Source: Fidelibacterota bacterium
Lineage (GTDB): Bacteria > Fidelibacterota > UBA8477 > JABMPR01
Length of the DNA stretch: 13,829 nt
NCBI GenBank assembly: GCA_030595455.1
Contig: JAUVDF010000010.1
Coordinates: 1-13,829, forward strand
Reading direction: 5' to 3'
The notes beneath the pieces are model-generated. The model ran no database searches. It was given only the letters and a program-made list of their open reading frames with translations, and was not told the origin of the DNA. Positions within the stretch are counted from its first letter, which is position 1. Every line of letters starts with the position of its first letter. This document shows positions 7,396 through 13,820 of this stretch, one piece after another. The position numbers and the translations under genes were made by a program.

Positions 7396-8926
7396 ACTCC
7401 TTTAAAGCAGCGGGTAGCTGTTTCACAATATCACTGGCAATTAGTCCCAGCACTCCCTTTTCTGCTCGATTTAGATCGGCAGCCTTACCATGCATATACA
7501 TGGCAAAATTTAAAACTTCTGGAGCTTGATTCCACTGGGACCACAGTGCGGCAATCACACCTGTGAGTACATCCCCGCTACCGGCAGTTGCCATCCCCTG
7601 ATAACCACTGGAATTTACATAGACCTCCCCCTCTGGTGAGGCTATTAAGGAGGGTGCTCCCTTAAGCAGTACAAATACTTGATATTTCATAGCAAATTTT
7701 TGAGCGTCATGCCAGGTTGGTATATAGGAATCTTCTTTCTTCAATAATCGTTTGAACTCACCCAGGTGCGGCGTCAAGATAGTGGGTGCTTTTCGATCTA
7801 TCAGGATTTGGGGCTCTTGACTTAGAGCGAATAAGGCATCGGCATCTATAATCAGAGGAGACTCAATTGTTTTTATCAGCGCTCTTACGGTAGCAAGCGT
7901 GTCCTCATGTCGACCAAGGCCAGGGCCTATGGCAACCACATCCGCCCAATCACTACCTGCGATAAGATCTAAAAAAGCATCGGACGCCAGGCTTTGTTCA
8001 TTCGTCTCCGGCATATATTCGATGATAGTTTCCAGCGTGGCTGTTTCACCTATCTGGCCCAGAGATTCAGGTAAAGCCAGCTTGACCAGACCGGCGCCCG
8101 ATCGTAGGGCAGCAGTCGCTGCCAGAACAGCGGCTCCTGTAAAACCTTTTGACCCTGCTATCAGGTAAACTTTACCACTGGAGTATTTATGGGCATCCGC
8201 AGGTCGTGAATACAGAGACGGGTCAAAATCACTCGCTTCCAATTCCTGGAGGATCGGTCCCCGGATATGATCGAGACTATCCTCGGGAAAACCAATATCG
8301 ACAATGTCTAGTTCCCGTGATTGGCTTCTGGCAGGTTCAAACAAATGACCTTGTTTACCAAACCCCATCGATACAGTAAGGTCAGCTTTGATAGCTGGCT
8401 TTAGGACATTGCCCAGATCTCCACTTAATCCCGAGGGGACATCCACCGCTACAATTTGCGCTTTACTAAGATTACACAAATTGATGATTTTCGGGTAGGG
8501 GCTTCTGAGTTCTCCACTGATACCGGTTCCCAGGAGAGCATCAATAATCACGTCCGCATCCTTGATGGCGTTCTGTTGATTCGTACTATTTTGCCATATT
8601 TCAATATTTATATCAGAATCTTTTAAAACTGAAAAGTGGTGCAAAGCAGCGCCACTAAGTTCAGGCTCATCGACGGTAGTAATCAGGGAAACAGCGATCT
8701 GCTGCTTGAGTAAAGTTGACGCTATGACATACCCATCACCACCGTTGTTGCCTTTACCGGCTAATACTAATATTTTGGGTGAACCCTCGAGGAAACCATG
8801 TAACTCCATCCGGGTCACAAGTGCCTCACCAGCATTTTTCATCAGGGTCTTACCAGGTATTCCACGATTTTTGATAGCATAATCGTCGACGCTGCGATTG
8901 GCCGATATGCTTAAGAAAGTACGCAC
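7376..8926 (-). CDS. nnr: Bifunctional NAD(P)H-hydrate epimerase / ADP-dependent dehydratase
   Basis: A metabolite-repair enzyme that restores NADH and NADPH from their hydrated forms. The N-terminal YjeF_N epimerase domain interconverts R and S hydrates and the C-terminal ribokinase-like domain dehydrates the S form using ADP. Numbering from the GTG at 8926 (516 residues): GKGNNGGDG at 57-65, DALLGTG at 129-135 and DVPSGLSGD at 162-170 mark the epimerase. GSKGFTGAA from 258, TPHLGEF at 385-391 and GSGDVLTG at 449-456 with catalytic-type D452 mark the dehydratase. An ATG 16 codons upstream (8974) exists, but it lies inside acpS without a ribosome site. The GTG has GGAG ten bases upstream, begins 4 bp after the acpS stop, and gives the family-like N-terminus leading to GIPGKTLMKNAG. 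The acpS-nnr pairing is common in bacteria. Both activities look intact. Confidence 0.93.
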   Translation of the reverse strand: MRTFLSISANRSVDDYAIKNRGIPGKTLMKNAGEALVTRMELHGFLEGSPKILVLAGKGNNGGDGYVIASTLLKQQIAVSLITTVDEPELSGAALHHFSVLKDSDINIEIWQNSTNQQNAIKDADVIIDALLGTGISGELRSPYPKIINLCNLSKAQIVAVDVPSGLSGDLGNVLKPAIKADLTVSMGFGKQGHLFEPARSQSRELDIVDIGFPEDSLDHIRGPILQELEASDFDPSLYSRPADAHKYSSGKVYLIAGSKGFTGAAVLAATAALRSGAGLVKLALPESLGQIGETATLETIIEYMPETNEQSLASDAFLDLIAGSDWADVVAIGPGLGRHEDTLATVRALIKTIESPLIIDADALFALSQEPQILIDRKAPTILTPHLGEFKRLLKKEDSYIPTWHDAQKFAMKYQVFVLLKGAPSLIASPEGEVYVNSSGYQGMATAGSGDVLTGVIAALWSQWNQAPEVLNFAMYMHGKAADLNRAEKGVLGLIASDIVKQLPAALKEYGNLPT

Positions 8927-8930
8927 AGAA

Positions 8931-9290
8931 TCAGGACTCCAGAATTGCGAAGGCGATGGCCATGGATTTCTCATGGGAAATAGTGACCATGCAAGTTCCC
9001 TGAATGTGGATCAAGAGAGAGACCATCGGCCTGCCTTCAGTATCATTCAGGATTTCGATATCAGAAAATGGAATTACTTCATTGTAGCCACTCTGATAAA
9101 CAGCCTTGGCAATGGCTTCTTTGGCAGCAAAGCGTCCAGCGAAATGGACTTCCGGGTGTTCTTTGGATTCACAGTAGGCAGTCTCACCTTTTGTAAAAAC
9201 CCGTTTTGAGAACCTTGCCCCGTAGGTTTCTGTCAGCCGTTTTATACGGCTAACTTCTACAATATCGCTACCTATTCCTTTAATGGCCAT
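8931..9290 (-). CDS. acpS: Holo-[acyl-carrier-protein] synthase AcpS
   Basis: Transfers the 4'-phosphopantetheine group of CoA to a serine of apo-acyl carrier protein, needed for fatty-acid synthesis in the cytoplasm. The 119 residues match the normal trimeric AcpS length. The N-terminal GIGSDIVEVSRI places the Mg2+-binding D9. The hallmark FAGRFAAKEAIAKA at 50-63 supplies E58 and the lysine after A56. The C-terminal SHEKSMAIAFAILE holds the conserved Ser-His pair (S105, H106). The ATG at 9290 is fixed by the family N-terminus. No Shine-Dalgarno is visible before it; instead a TATAAA sits ten bases upstream, discussed as a separate feature. It is the first gene of the nine-gene run and is followed by nnr after 4 bp. 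Confidence 0.95.
   Translation of the reverse strand: MAIKGIGSDIVEVSRIKRLTETYGARFSKRVFTKGETAYCESKEHPEVHFAGRFAAKEAIAKAVYQSGYNEVIPFSDIEILNDTEGRPMVSLLIHIQGTCMVTISHEKSMAIAFAILES
8937..8940 (-). promoter_or_regulatory. Ribosome binding site supporting the nnr GTG start
   Basis: GGAG on the minus strand, within the penultimate codons of acpS, ten bases before the GTG at 8926. It supports that start over the upstream ATG at 8974, which has no such site. The spacing is at the long end of normal. Confidence 0.5.
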
Positions 9291-9300
9291 GAGTGTTTAA

Positions 9301-9306
9301 TTTATA
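9301..9306 (-). promoter_or_regulatory. Possible -10 element for the acpS operon
   Basis: TATAAA on the minus strand, ten bases before the acpS ATG. As a -10 box it would start transcription about four bases before the ATG, giving an almost leaderless mRNA, which fits the lack of a ribosome binding site. A TTGACG lies just upstream, but only 6 bp away, so it is not a properly spaced -35, and no good -35 is seen 17 bp upstream. Treat as a weak candidate. Confidence 0.25.
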
Positions 9307-9395
9307 CTTTGGCGTCAACAGGGAAAGCGGAAATTTTGCTTCAGACAACTCATTTAAGGGAATCATAATCGACTGTATTTTGAATTTTATGGCAT

Positions 9396-9426
9396 AAAAA
9401 AAGGCTGTCACAGGGACAGCCTTTTT
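9396..9426 (-). terminator. Rho-independent terminator after the TPR gene
   Basis: A perfect hairpin: AAGGCTGTC at 9401-9409 pairs with GACAGCCTT at 9415-9423 around a 5-nt loop, extended by three A-T pairs. On the minus strand it is followed by a run of seven T. It lies 23 bp past the stop of the TPR gene. The plus strand also shows a T-run after the stem, so it could work in both directions, although no plus-strand gene reaches it. With the terminator, 9291-9449 is a 159-bp gap separating the TPR gene from acpS. Confidence 0.92.
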
Positions 9427-9449
9427 GAGAAATATGTTTTGGTTTAGGT

Positions 9450-10685
9450 TTATTTACCTTCCCATTTAGTCAACTCATCAATACGATAAGTCGCGACACT
9501 TTTCCATCTGGCATCACGGGCAGCCTGACGATAAGCGATAACTGCATCTTTATTACGTTTTAGACCTTTAAGTGCGTCACCTTTTTCAACCAGAGCTGGT
9601 GCCCAATTCTTTTTCTTTGCTAAAGATTTTGAGGCAGCAGTAAGTGCTGATGAGTAGCTTTCAGTACCATTGTAAGCCTGAGCCAGAGAATAATAAGTCT
9701 TGTATGAAGTTGATGTGCCAGTCAAGCCTTTTAAGGTAGAAATTGTCAGGGTATACTTTTCCTGGTCAATATATATTTTACCCAGTAATTCATAGGCTCT
9801 GGTATATTTCTTATCAACGCCGATCGCCTTTTTTAGATTCTGAATAGCCAGATTATTATTTTTTTGGCTTTCATAAACCTTAGCAATGGCATAATAAGCT
9901 TTTTCATAACTGGCATTAATGGAGATGGACATTTTCAAGGACTCAATGGCTCTACTGTTCTTGCCCATTTCACTGTAAAGCATTCCTAAGCCATACCATG
10001 ATTTATAATGAGTGGGGTCACTGGTAACAGCATCCCGATAATATTTCTCAGCGGTAGCAAGGTCACCATCTTTTTTAAGAATAACAGCTAGCATGTAAAA
10101 CCCACTGGCAAAGGCTGGATCTACAGCAACAGCCTTCTCATATTCTTCACGAGCTGACATATAGTCTTTACGTTTATAATATTTATGTCCCTCACTGTAA
10201 TGCTTATTCCGCACCATCTCAATTGCTTTACCATACTTGGTTTCCTGAGGATCATAATTCATGGCATTCCTGAATTTCTCAGCAGCCGTGATCGGTGTCT
10301 CTTGACGATAATGAACCATTCCCATGCTATAGTAGGCCTCACCTTTGAATTTGCCCCAGATATCATGCGGTGACTTATTCATATGGTCGATGGCGTCATT
10401 ATATTTCTTTAGTGATTCAGTATATTCAGATCGATCCATAGCTCGACGAGCATCAGCCAGCAGAATATTAATTTTTTCTAAAACCTGCCATTCAGTGTGG
10501 ATTTCTTTATGCTCATCTTCATCGATGGCTTTTGACATAGCAGCTTTGTAAGCACTATCTGCTGAACTGACATTAAAATTCTTGATGGCTACCCGTGCCC
10601 TGGCAACAAAGACATCTGGGAATTGAGCTAACAATTGCCCATAAACTGATGTTAATATAATTGCTATTATGGCGAGCTTTTTCAT
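9450..10685 (-). CDS. Exported tetratricopeptide-repeat protein
   Basis: A 411-residue protein with a Sec-type signal peptide: KK at 2-3, a hydrophobic core at 4-14, and likely cleavage between A20 and Q21 (LLA-Q), placing it in the periplasm or at the envelope. There is no lipobox cysteine. The mature part is almost all helical TPR units, approximately at 115-146, 159-190, 192-224, 226-258, 260-292, 294-326, 328-361 and 362-395. Typical examples are DYMSAREEYEKAVAVDP and NSRAIESLKMSISINASYE. A less regular helical stretch at 24-110 may hold one more degenerate repeat. No enzymatic domain is attached, so it is probably a scaffold for protein contacts. Partner unknown. The ATG at 10685 has AGAGG about 11 nt upstream. 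It is monocistronic, with its own leader and terminator, unlike the packed operons on both sides. Confidence 0.88.
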   Translation of the reverse strand: MKKLAIIAIILTSVYGQLLAQFPDVFVARARVAIKNFNVSSADSAYKAAMSKAIDEDEHKEIHTEWQVLEKINILLADARRAMDRSEYTESLKKYNDAIDHMNKSPHDIWGKFKGEAYYSMGMVHYRQETPITAAEKFRNAMNYDPQETKYGKAIEMVRNKHYSEGHKYYKRKDYMSAREEYEKAVAVDPAFASGFYMLAVILKKDGDLATAEKYYRDAVTSDPTHYKSWYGLGMLYSEMGKNSRAIESLKMSISINASYEKAYYAIAKVYESQKNNNLAIQNLKKAIGVDKKYTRAYELLGKIYIDQEKYTLTISTLKGLTGTSTSYKTYYSLAQAYNGTESYSSALTAASKSLAKKKNWAPALVEKGDALKGLKRNKDAVIAYRQAARDARWKSVATYRIDELTKWEGK

Positions 10686-10722
10686 GCTTTGCTTATCCTC
10701 TTAAAAAAATCAACTCTCAAGA

Positions 10723-10760
10723 TTTTAGCTTTGGTTCATACACCAAATTCCACGCTAAAA
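10723..10760 (-). repeat. Nested inverted repeat in the TPR-gene leader
   Basis: TTTTAGC at 10723-10729 pairs with GCTAAAA at 10754-10760, and just inside, TTTGGT at 10730-10735 pairs with ACCAAA at 10742-10747 around a 6-nt loop. A 6-nt stretch at 10748-10753 is unpaired on one side only, giving a bulged 13-bp hairpin. It lies 38-75 bp before the TPR start and touches the predicted transcription start, so it could be a leader RNA structure or an operator. Function not shown. Confidence 0.5.
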
Positions 10761-10763
10761 CCT

Positions 10764-10792
10764 ATTTTAATTCACTTGAGACTTCATCGCAA
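10764..10792 (-). promoter_or_regulatory. Sigma70-like promoter candidate for the TPR gene
   Basis: On the minus strand, TTGCGA (10792-10787) is followed after exactly 17 bp by TAAAAT (10769-10764), four and five matches to the sigma70 consensus. The start would be near 10757, leaving a leader of about 70 nt. A 6-bp inverted repeat, CACTTG at 10773-10778 and CAAGTG at 10790-10795, covers the -35 box and spacer and could be an operator. The gap 10686-10990 holds this promoter, the leader repeat and the tRNA terminator; I see no convincing gene in it. Confidence 0.45.
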
Positions 10793-10942
10793 GTGGCGTG
10801 CAATATAGATGATGAGTTAGCTTTTGTCATTGATTTTATTGAAGCAAACTGCCTTTGTGCCCTCCGACATATTGGCAAAAAGCTTACTCCCTCAGCACCC
10901 TCTTTTGACTACTTAAACGGATTAAAGGTTAGGAATGTTCAC

Positions 10943-10973
10943 AAAAAAAGAGACCTGAAATTCAGGTCTCTTT
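10943..10973 (-). terminator. Rho-independent terminator after tRNA-Leu
   Basis: An 11-bp perfect stem, AAAGAGACCTG at 10947-10957 with CAGGTCTCTTT at 10963-10973 and a 5-nt loop, followed on the minus strand by seven T. It begins 17 bp after the tRNA 3' end, so it should end the pgk-tpiA-secG-tRNA transcript. Confidence 0.93.
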
Positions 10974-10990
10974 AAAAATATTTGTTTGTG

Positions 10991-11074
10991 TGCCGAGAGC
11001 GGGATTCGAACCCGCACAAGCGTTAGCTCACTGCCCCCTCAAGACAGCGTGTCTACCAGTTCCACCACCTCGGC
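10991..11074 (-). tRNA. tRNA-Leu (anticodon GAG)
   Basis: An 84-nt class II tRNA. The acceptor arm GCCGAGG pairs with the 3' TCTCGGC (last pair G-T) and A is the discriminator base. The anticodon stem CTGTC/GGCAG encloses the loop TTGAGGG, giving GAG at 11038-11040, which reads CUC and CUU. A long variable arm (GAGC-TAAC-GCTT) confirms leucine. The T arm is GCGGG-TTCGAAT-CCCGC. The CCA end is not encoded (CAC follows the discriminator), so it must be added by tRNA nucleotidyltransferase. The 5' end is 10 nt after the secG stop, so it is probably cut out of the secG mRNA 3' end. Confidence 0.97.
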
Positions 11075-11084
11075 CAGAAAACAA

Positions 11085-11477
11085 TTATTCTGGTGTCGAA
11101 TTTTCTGATTCACTAGAAGTTGCAGCTGAAGTCTCTACTGCTTCTCCTGGTGTACCAAGTTCAGCTGGGCTGGTAGCTTCAAACTGAGTTCCAGGAACAA
11201 ATAAGTCTTCCTGCAATTCCCTTTGAAAATCACTCTCAGCAGAGGAACCACCCTTGTTGAGAATTCCAATCAGCAATATGAGCACCATAAAGGCTACAGC
11301 TAAACCACCTGTTAATTTAGTGAGGAAATTACCTGCTCCTACACCACCAAATAAGGCGCTGGCAGTGTTACCACCACCAAATGTTCCAGCTAAACCGCCA
11401 CCTTTACTAGATTGCATGAGAATTACCATCATCAGTAATAATGAGATAATTACCAGTAGTACGTACAAAAATGTCAT
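11085..11477 (-). CDS. secG: Preprotein translocase subunit SecG
   Basis: A small inner-membrane subunit of the SecYEG channel that assists export. The 130 residues show two membrane helices, about 2-21 and 55-74, joined by the family's conserved glycine-rich loop QSSKGGGLAGTFGGG at 22-36. After helix 2, residues 75-130 form a low-complexity tail rich in Ser, Thr, Ala and Glu, with twelve acidic residues but only one basic residue (R86); such variable tails occur in SecG but this one is strongly acidic. The ATG at 11477 has a good AGGAG seven bases upstream, inside the tpiA 3' end, and starts 9 bp after the tpiA stop. It shares a transcript with pgk and tpiA upstream and the leucine tRNA downstream. 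Confidence 0.96.
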   Translation of the reverse strand: MTFLYVLLVIISLLLMMVILMQSSKGGGLAGTFGGGNTASALFGGVGAGNFLTKLTGGLAVAFMVLILLIGILNKGGSSAESDFQRELQEDLFVPGTQFEATSPAELGTPGEAVETSAATSSESENSTPE

Positions 11478-11486
11478 GAGTTTCTC

Positions 11487-12254
11487 CTACTCGATCGCTC
11501 CGGCTGCATCAATAATGCCTTTGAAAGAGTCAAGTTTCATGCTTGCTCCTCCAACCAAAGCTCCATCTATGTCCTTATTGGACAATAAACCTTGTGTATT
11601 ATCTGGTTTGACACTCCCACCATAAAGAATCCATGTTGATTCAGCAACAGCTTCGCTATAGAGCGTTTTCAGTGCTCCACGAATAAATTCATGAACGGCA
11701 ATTGCCTGTTCTGGTGTAGCGGTAAGACCGGTACCAATGGCCCAAACTGGCTCATAAGCTAAAATAACTGTCTCCATCTCTGAAGCGCTTATGCCCTTTA
11801 GTCCATCTCTGAGCTGTCTGGCAATCACTTGTTCTGTTTCACCAGCCTCACGCTCTTCAATCTTTTCACCCACACACAAAATAGGGATCAAACCTGATTT
11901 CAAAGATCGTTGAACTTTCTTATTGATCCATTCATCACTCTCAGCAAAGACATGACGTCTCTCAGAGTGACCTAAAATCACATATTCAGTTCCAGTTTCC
12001 TGGATCATGGCAGCGGTAATTTCACCCGTAAAAGCTCCCGATTCTTCCCAATGCATATTCTGGGCTCCAACCTTTAGCTCACTACCATTAACCACGTCAA
12101 AAACCGTCTTCAACGCCAAAAAAGGCGGGCATAAAATAACCGACACCCCATGGGTGTCCAATATATTAATACGTAGCTCTTCGGCGAACTCTGCCGCCTT
12201 ACTTGGACCAAAATGCATCTTCCAATTTCCGGCTACCATCTTATTTCTTTTCAC
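11487..12254 (-). CDS. tpiA: Triosephosphate isomerase
   Basis: Interconverts dihydroxyacetone phosphate and glyceraldehyde-3-phosphate in glycolysis and gluconeogenesis. The 255 residues form one TIM barrel. All catalytic residues are visible: N10 and K12 in AGNWKMH, H96 in GHSERR, and E168 in the YEPVWAIGTG segment, followed by mobile loop 6. The phosphate-binding YGGSVKPDN lies at 211-219 and GALVGGASM at 231-239. The start is GTG at 12254, directly after the pgk TAA with no gap. An AAAGGAG whose GGAG ends eight bases upstream supports it, and the resulting N-terminus (MKRNKMVAGNWKMH) fits the family better than an ATG at codon 6. The pgk-tpiA order is common and suggests coordinated glycolytic expression. 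Confidence 0.97.
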   Translation of the reverse strand: MKRNKMVAGNWKMHFGPSKAAEFAEELRINILDTHGVSVILCPPFLALKTVFDVVNGSELKVGAQNMHWEESGAFTGEITAAMIQETGTEYVILGHSERRHVFAESDEWINKKVQRSLKSGLIPILCVGEKIEEREAGETEQVIARQLRDGLKGISASEMETVILAYEPVWAIGTGLTATPEQAIAVHEFIRGALKTLYSEAVAESTWILYGGSVKPDNTQGLLSNKDIDGALVGGASMKLDSFKGIIDAAGAIE

Positions 12255-13457
12255 TTACTTAGCTCCTTTCAAAGCTTCAAAAGCTGGCAATTTAATCCCG
12301 CTTAATAATTCCAATGATGCACCACCACCAGTCGAGGTATGCGTGACACAACCATCCAGTTTAAATTTTTTCAAGGCTGCGGCGCTATCGCCTCCACCCA
12401 CAATAGTCGTTGTCCCTTTTTTAGTAATTTCGCAAAGCTTTTCTGCAATAGCCTTGGTACCCTCCTGAAAAGGGGTCATTTCAAAAACTCCCATCGGTCC
12501 ATTCCACAAAACTGTCTTTGATTCATCCAAGATACTGTTGAACGATTTTCTAGTTCGGTGTCCTATGTCCAGACCCATGAGATCATCTTCAAGGGCTCGA
12601 ATTGGTAGCTCCTGTCCCTGCGCATCCTCTTTGATTTCCCGACTGGCGATACAATCAGATGGCAAAACCAGATTCACACCCTTAGCCAGACAGAGGTCAA
12701 TAACATCAGAAGCAAATTGAATTCGATCCTCTTCTACAAGAGAGGAGCCCACATTGTGATTCAGGGGCGGAGCACTCAGAAACGTAAAGGCCATTCCCCC
12801 ACCAATGAGAATATTGTCAGCCACATCAGCTAATCGTTTAAGCAGATCAATCTTGCCACTGACTTTAGAACCACCCATGACCACAGTGAAGGGTCGTGCC
12901 GGTGATTCAATTGTTTTTACCAAAAACTCGATCTCTTTCATCAACAGAAATCCAGCCGCTTTTTCCTCAAAATGGCTCACAATCCCAACGTTTGAGGCAT
13001 GTGCCCGATGAGCGGTTCCAAAAGCGTCATTCACAAAAACATCAGCCAGAGTAGCTAGTTTTTTTGAAAACTCAGGATCATTTTGGGTCTCGGCAGCATG
13101 AAAGCGGAGATTCTCCAGCACCAGGATTTGCCCCGGCTTAAGATTCTCAGCCAGTGTCTCGACTTCAGAGCCGACAGAATCTGGAGCAAACAGAACTTCA
13201 GCCTGAACCAGCTCAGCTAATCTGCTAGCAATCGGTGCCAAGCTCATTTCTGGAATGACTGCTCCCTTGGGTCGCCCGAGGTGAGAGGCCAGGATTACAG
13301 ATGCCCCCTGATCCAATAAATATTCAATCGTGGGCAGAGAAGCTCTAATTCTGAAGTCATCAGTAACATTACCCTCAGCATCTAAGGGTACATTGTAGTC
13401 AGTTCTAACAAAAACCTGCTTGCCTTGTACTGCAAGCTCTTTGACATGTTTTGGCAT
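12255..13457 (-). CDS. pgk: Phosphoglycerate kinase
   Basis: Reversibly transfers the acyl phosphate of 1,3-bisphosphoglycerate to ADP, making ATP and 3-phosphoglycerate in the cytoplasm. The 400 residues match the usual bacterial length. The N-domain substrate site shows VRTDYNVP at 17-24 (R18, D20, N22), SHLGRPKG at 58-65, ENLRFH at 115-120 and DAFGTAHRAHAS at 144-155. The C-domain nucleotide site shows GGSKVSGK at 195-202, NGPMGVFE at 319-326, GGGDSAAA at 354-361 and HTSTGGGASLE at 373-383. The loop after GGGMAFTFL (residues 228-238, with PPLNHNVG) looks one residue longer than the common form. The ATG at 13457 has AGGA about nine bases upstream. It follows the unknown small gene by 24 bp and runs directly into tpiA. 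Confidence 0.97.
   Translation of the reverse strand: MPKHVKELAVQGKQVFVRTDYNVPLDAEGNVTDDFRIRASLPTIEYLLDQGASVILASHLGRPKGAVIPEMSLAPIASRLAELVQAEVLFAPDSVGSEVETLAENLKPGQILVLENLRFHAAETQNDPEFSKKLATLADVFVNDAFGTAHRAHASNVGIVSHFEEKAAGFLLMKEIEFLVKTIESPARPFTVVMGGSKVSGKIDLLKRLADVADNILIGGGMAFTFLSAPPLNHNVGSSLVEEDRIQFASDVIDLCLAKGVNLVLPSDCIASREIKEDAQGQELPIRALEDDLMGLDIGHRTRKSFNSILDESKTVLWNGPMGVFEMTPFQEGTKAIAEKLCEITKKGTTTIVGGGDSAAALKKFKLDGCVTHTSTGGGASLELLSGIKLPAFEALKGAK
12263..12266 (-). promoter_or_regulatory. Ribosome binding site for the tpiA GTG start
   Basis: GGAG on the minus strand (within AAAGGAG), inside the last codons of pgk and eight bases before the GTG at 12254. It selects the GTG over the in-frame ATG five codons later, from which it would be too distant. 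Confidence 0.75.
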
Positions 13458-13481
13458 TACGATTATTCCTATACCAAAAAC

Positions 13482-13820
13482 CTACTGGGCATTCTTTAAA
13501 GCATCAGCCAAACCAACATGTAGATCAAATTTGAACTTCTCCACATTGATCTTTGGTTCATGCCAGACTCCGTAGTCGCCAGCCATGATCAATTTTACGA
13601 GATAACTTTGAGTCAGGGCTTCGGTGGTCTTCTTATCATACCAACGGATATCAACCTTGGCTGAGTTTTCACTTACTGCACCGAGTAGAGCGCTCAGGAA
13701 GGTCTGTCGATTCTCAGTATCTGTATTGATCTTGGCAAAACCAGCACCAATAAGTCCCTGAATCTGTTCCCAGTCAGTTCCCACAAAGTTCTTCCAGGTC
13801 TGTCCATATTTATCAGCCAT
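13482..13820 (-). CDS. Unrecognised small protein upstream of pgk (5' end uncertain)
   Basis: I do not recognise this family. From the ATG at 13820 it gives 112 residues, soluble-looking, with no signal peptide, membrane helix or cysteine. Visible features are an aromatic N-terminus (YGQTWKNFVGTDWEQ), a GLIGAGFAKI stretch at 22-31, a probable helix QTFLSALLGAV at 39-49, a strand-like VDIRWYD (56-62), a hydrophobic SYLVKLIMAGDYGVWHE segment at 72-88, and a DLHVGLADAL tail. The frame stays open through the last nine bases of the window (Gly-Ala-Gly before the Met), so the true start may be further upstream. A weak GGTG five bases before the ATG is the only candidate ribosome site. Normal-looking codons, position 24 bp before pgk and same strand support a real operon gene, but its role is unknown. 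Confidence 0.65.
   Translation of the reverse strand: MADKYGQTWKNFVGTDWEQIQGLIGAGFAKINTDTENRQTFLSALLGAVSENSAKVDIRWYDKKTTEALTQSYLVKLIMAGDYGVWHEPKINVEKFKFDLHVGLADALKNAQ

Noticed and set aside
8927..8974. 16-codon N-terminal extension of nnr starting at an ATG inside acpS
   Set aside because: No ribosome binding site precedes it, and the GTG at 8926 gives a family-like start just after the acpS stop.
10826..10879. Possible 17-codon leader peptide upstream of the TPR promoter on the minus strand
   Set aside because: The only purine-rich site is too far from its ATG, there is no run of regulatory codons, and it lies upstream of the predicted promoter.
10661..10975. Plus-strand 104-codon open frame covering most of the gap between the TPR gene and tRNA-Leu
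   Set aside because: It starts inside the TPR gene on the opposite strand, has no ribosome site, runs straight through the tRNA terminator hairpin, and resembles no family. The gap is better explained by promoter, leader repeat and terminator.
12007..12468. Plus-strand 153-codon open frame
   Set aside because: Antisense shadow of tpiA and pgk, whose catalytic residues are fully conserved on the minus strand.
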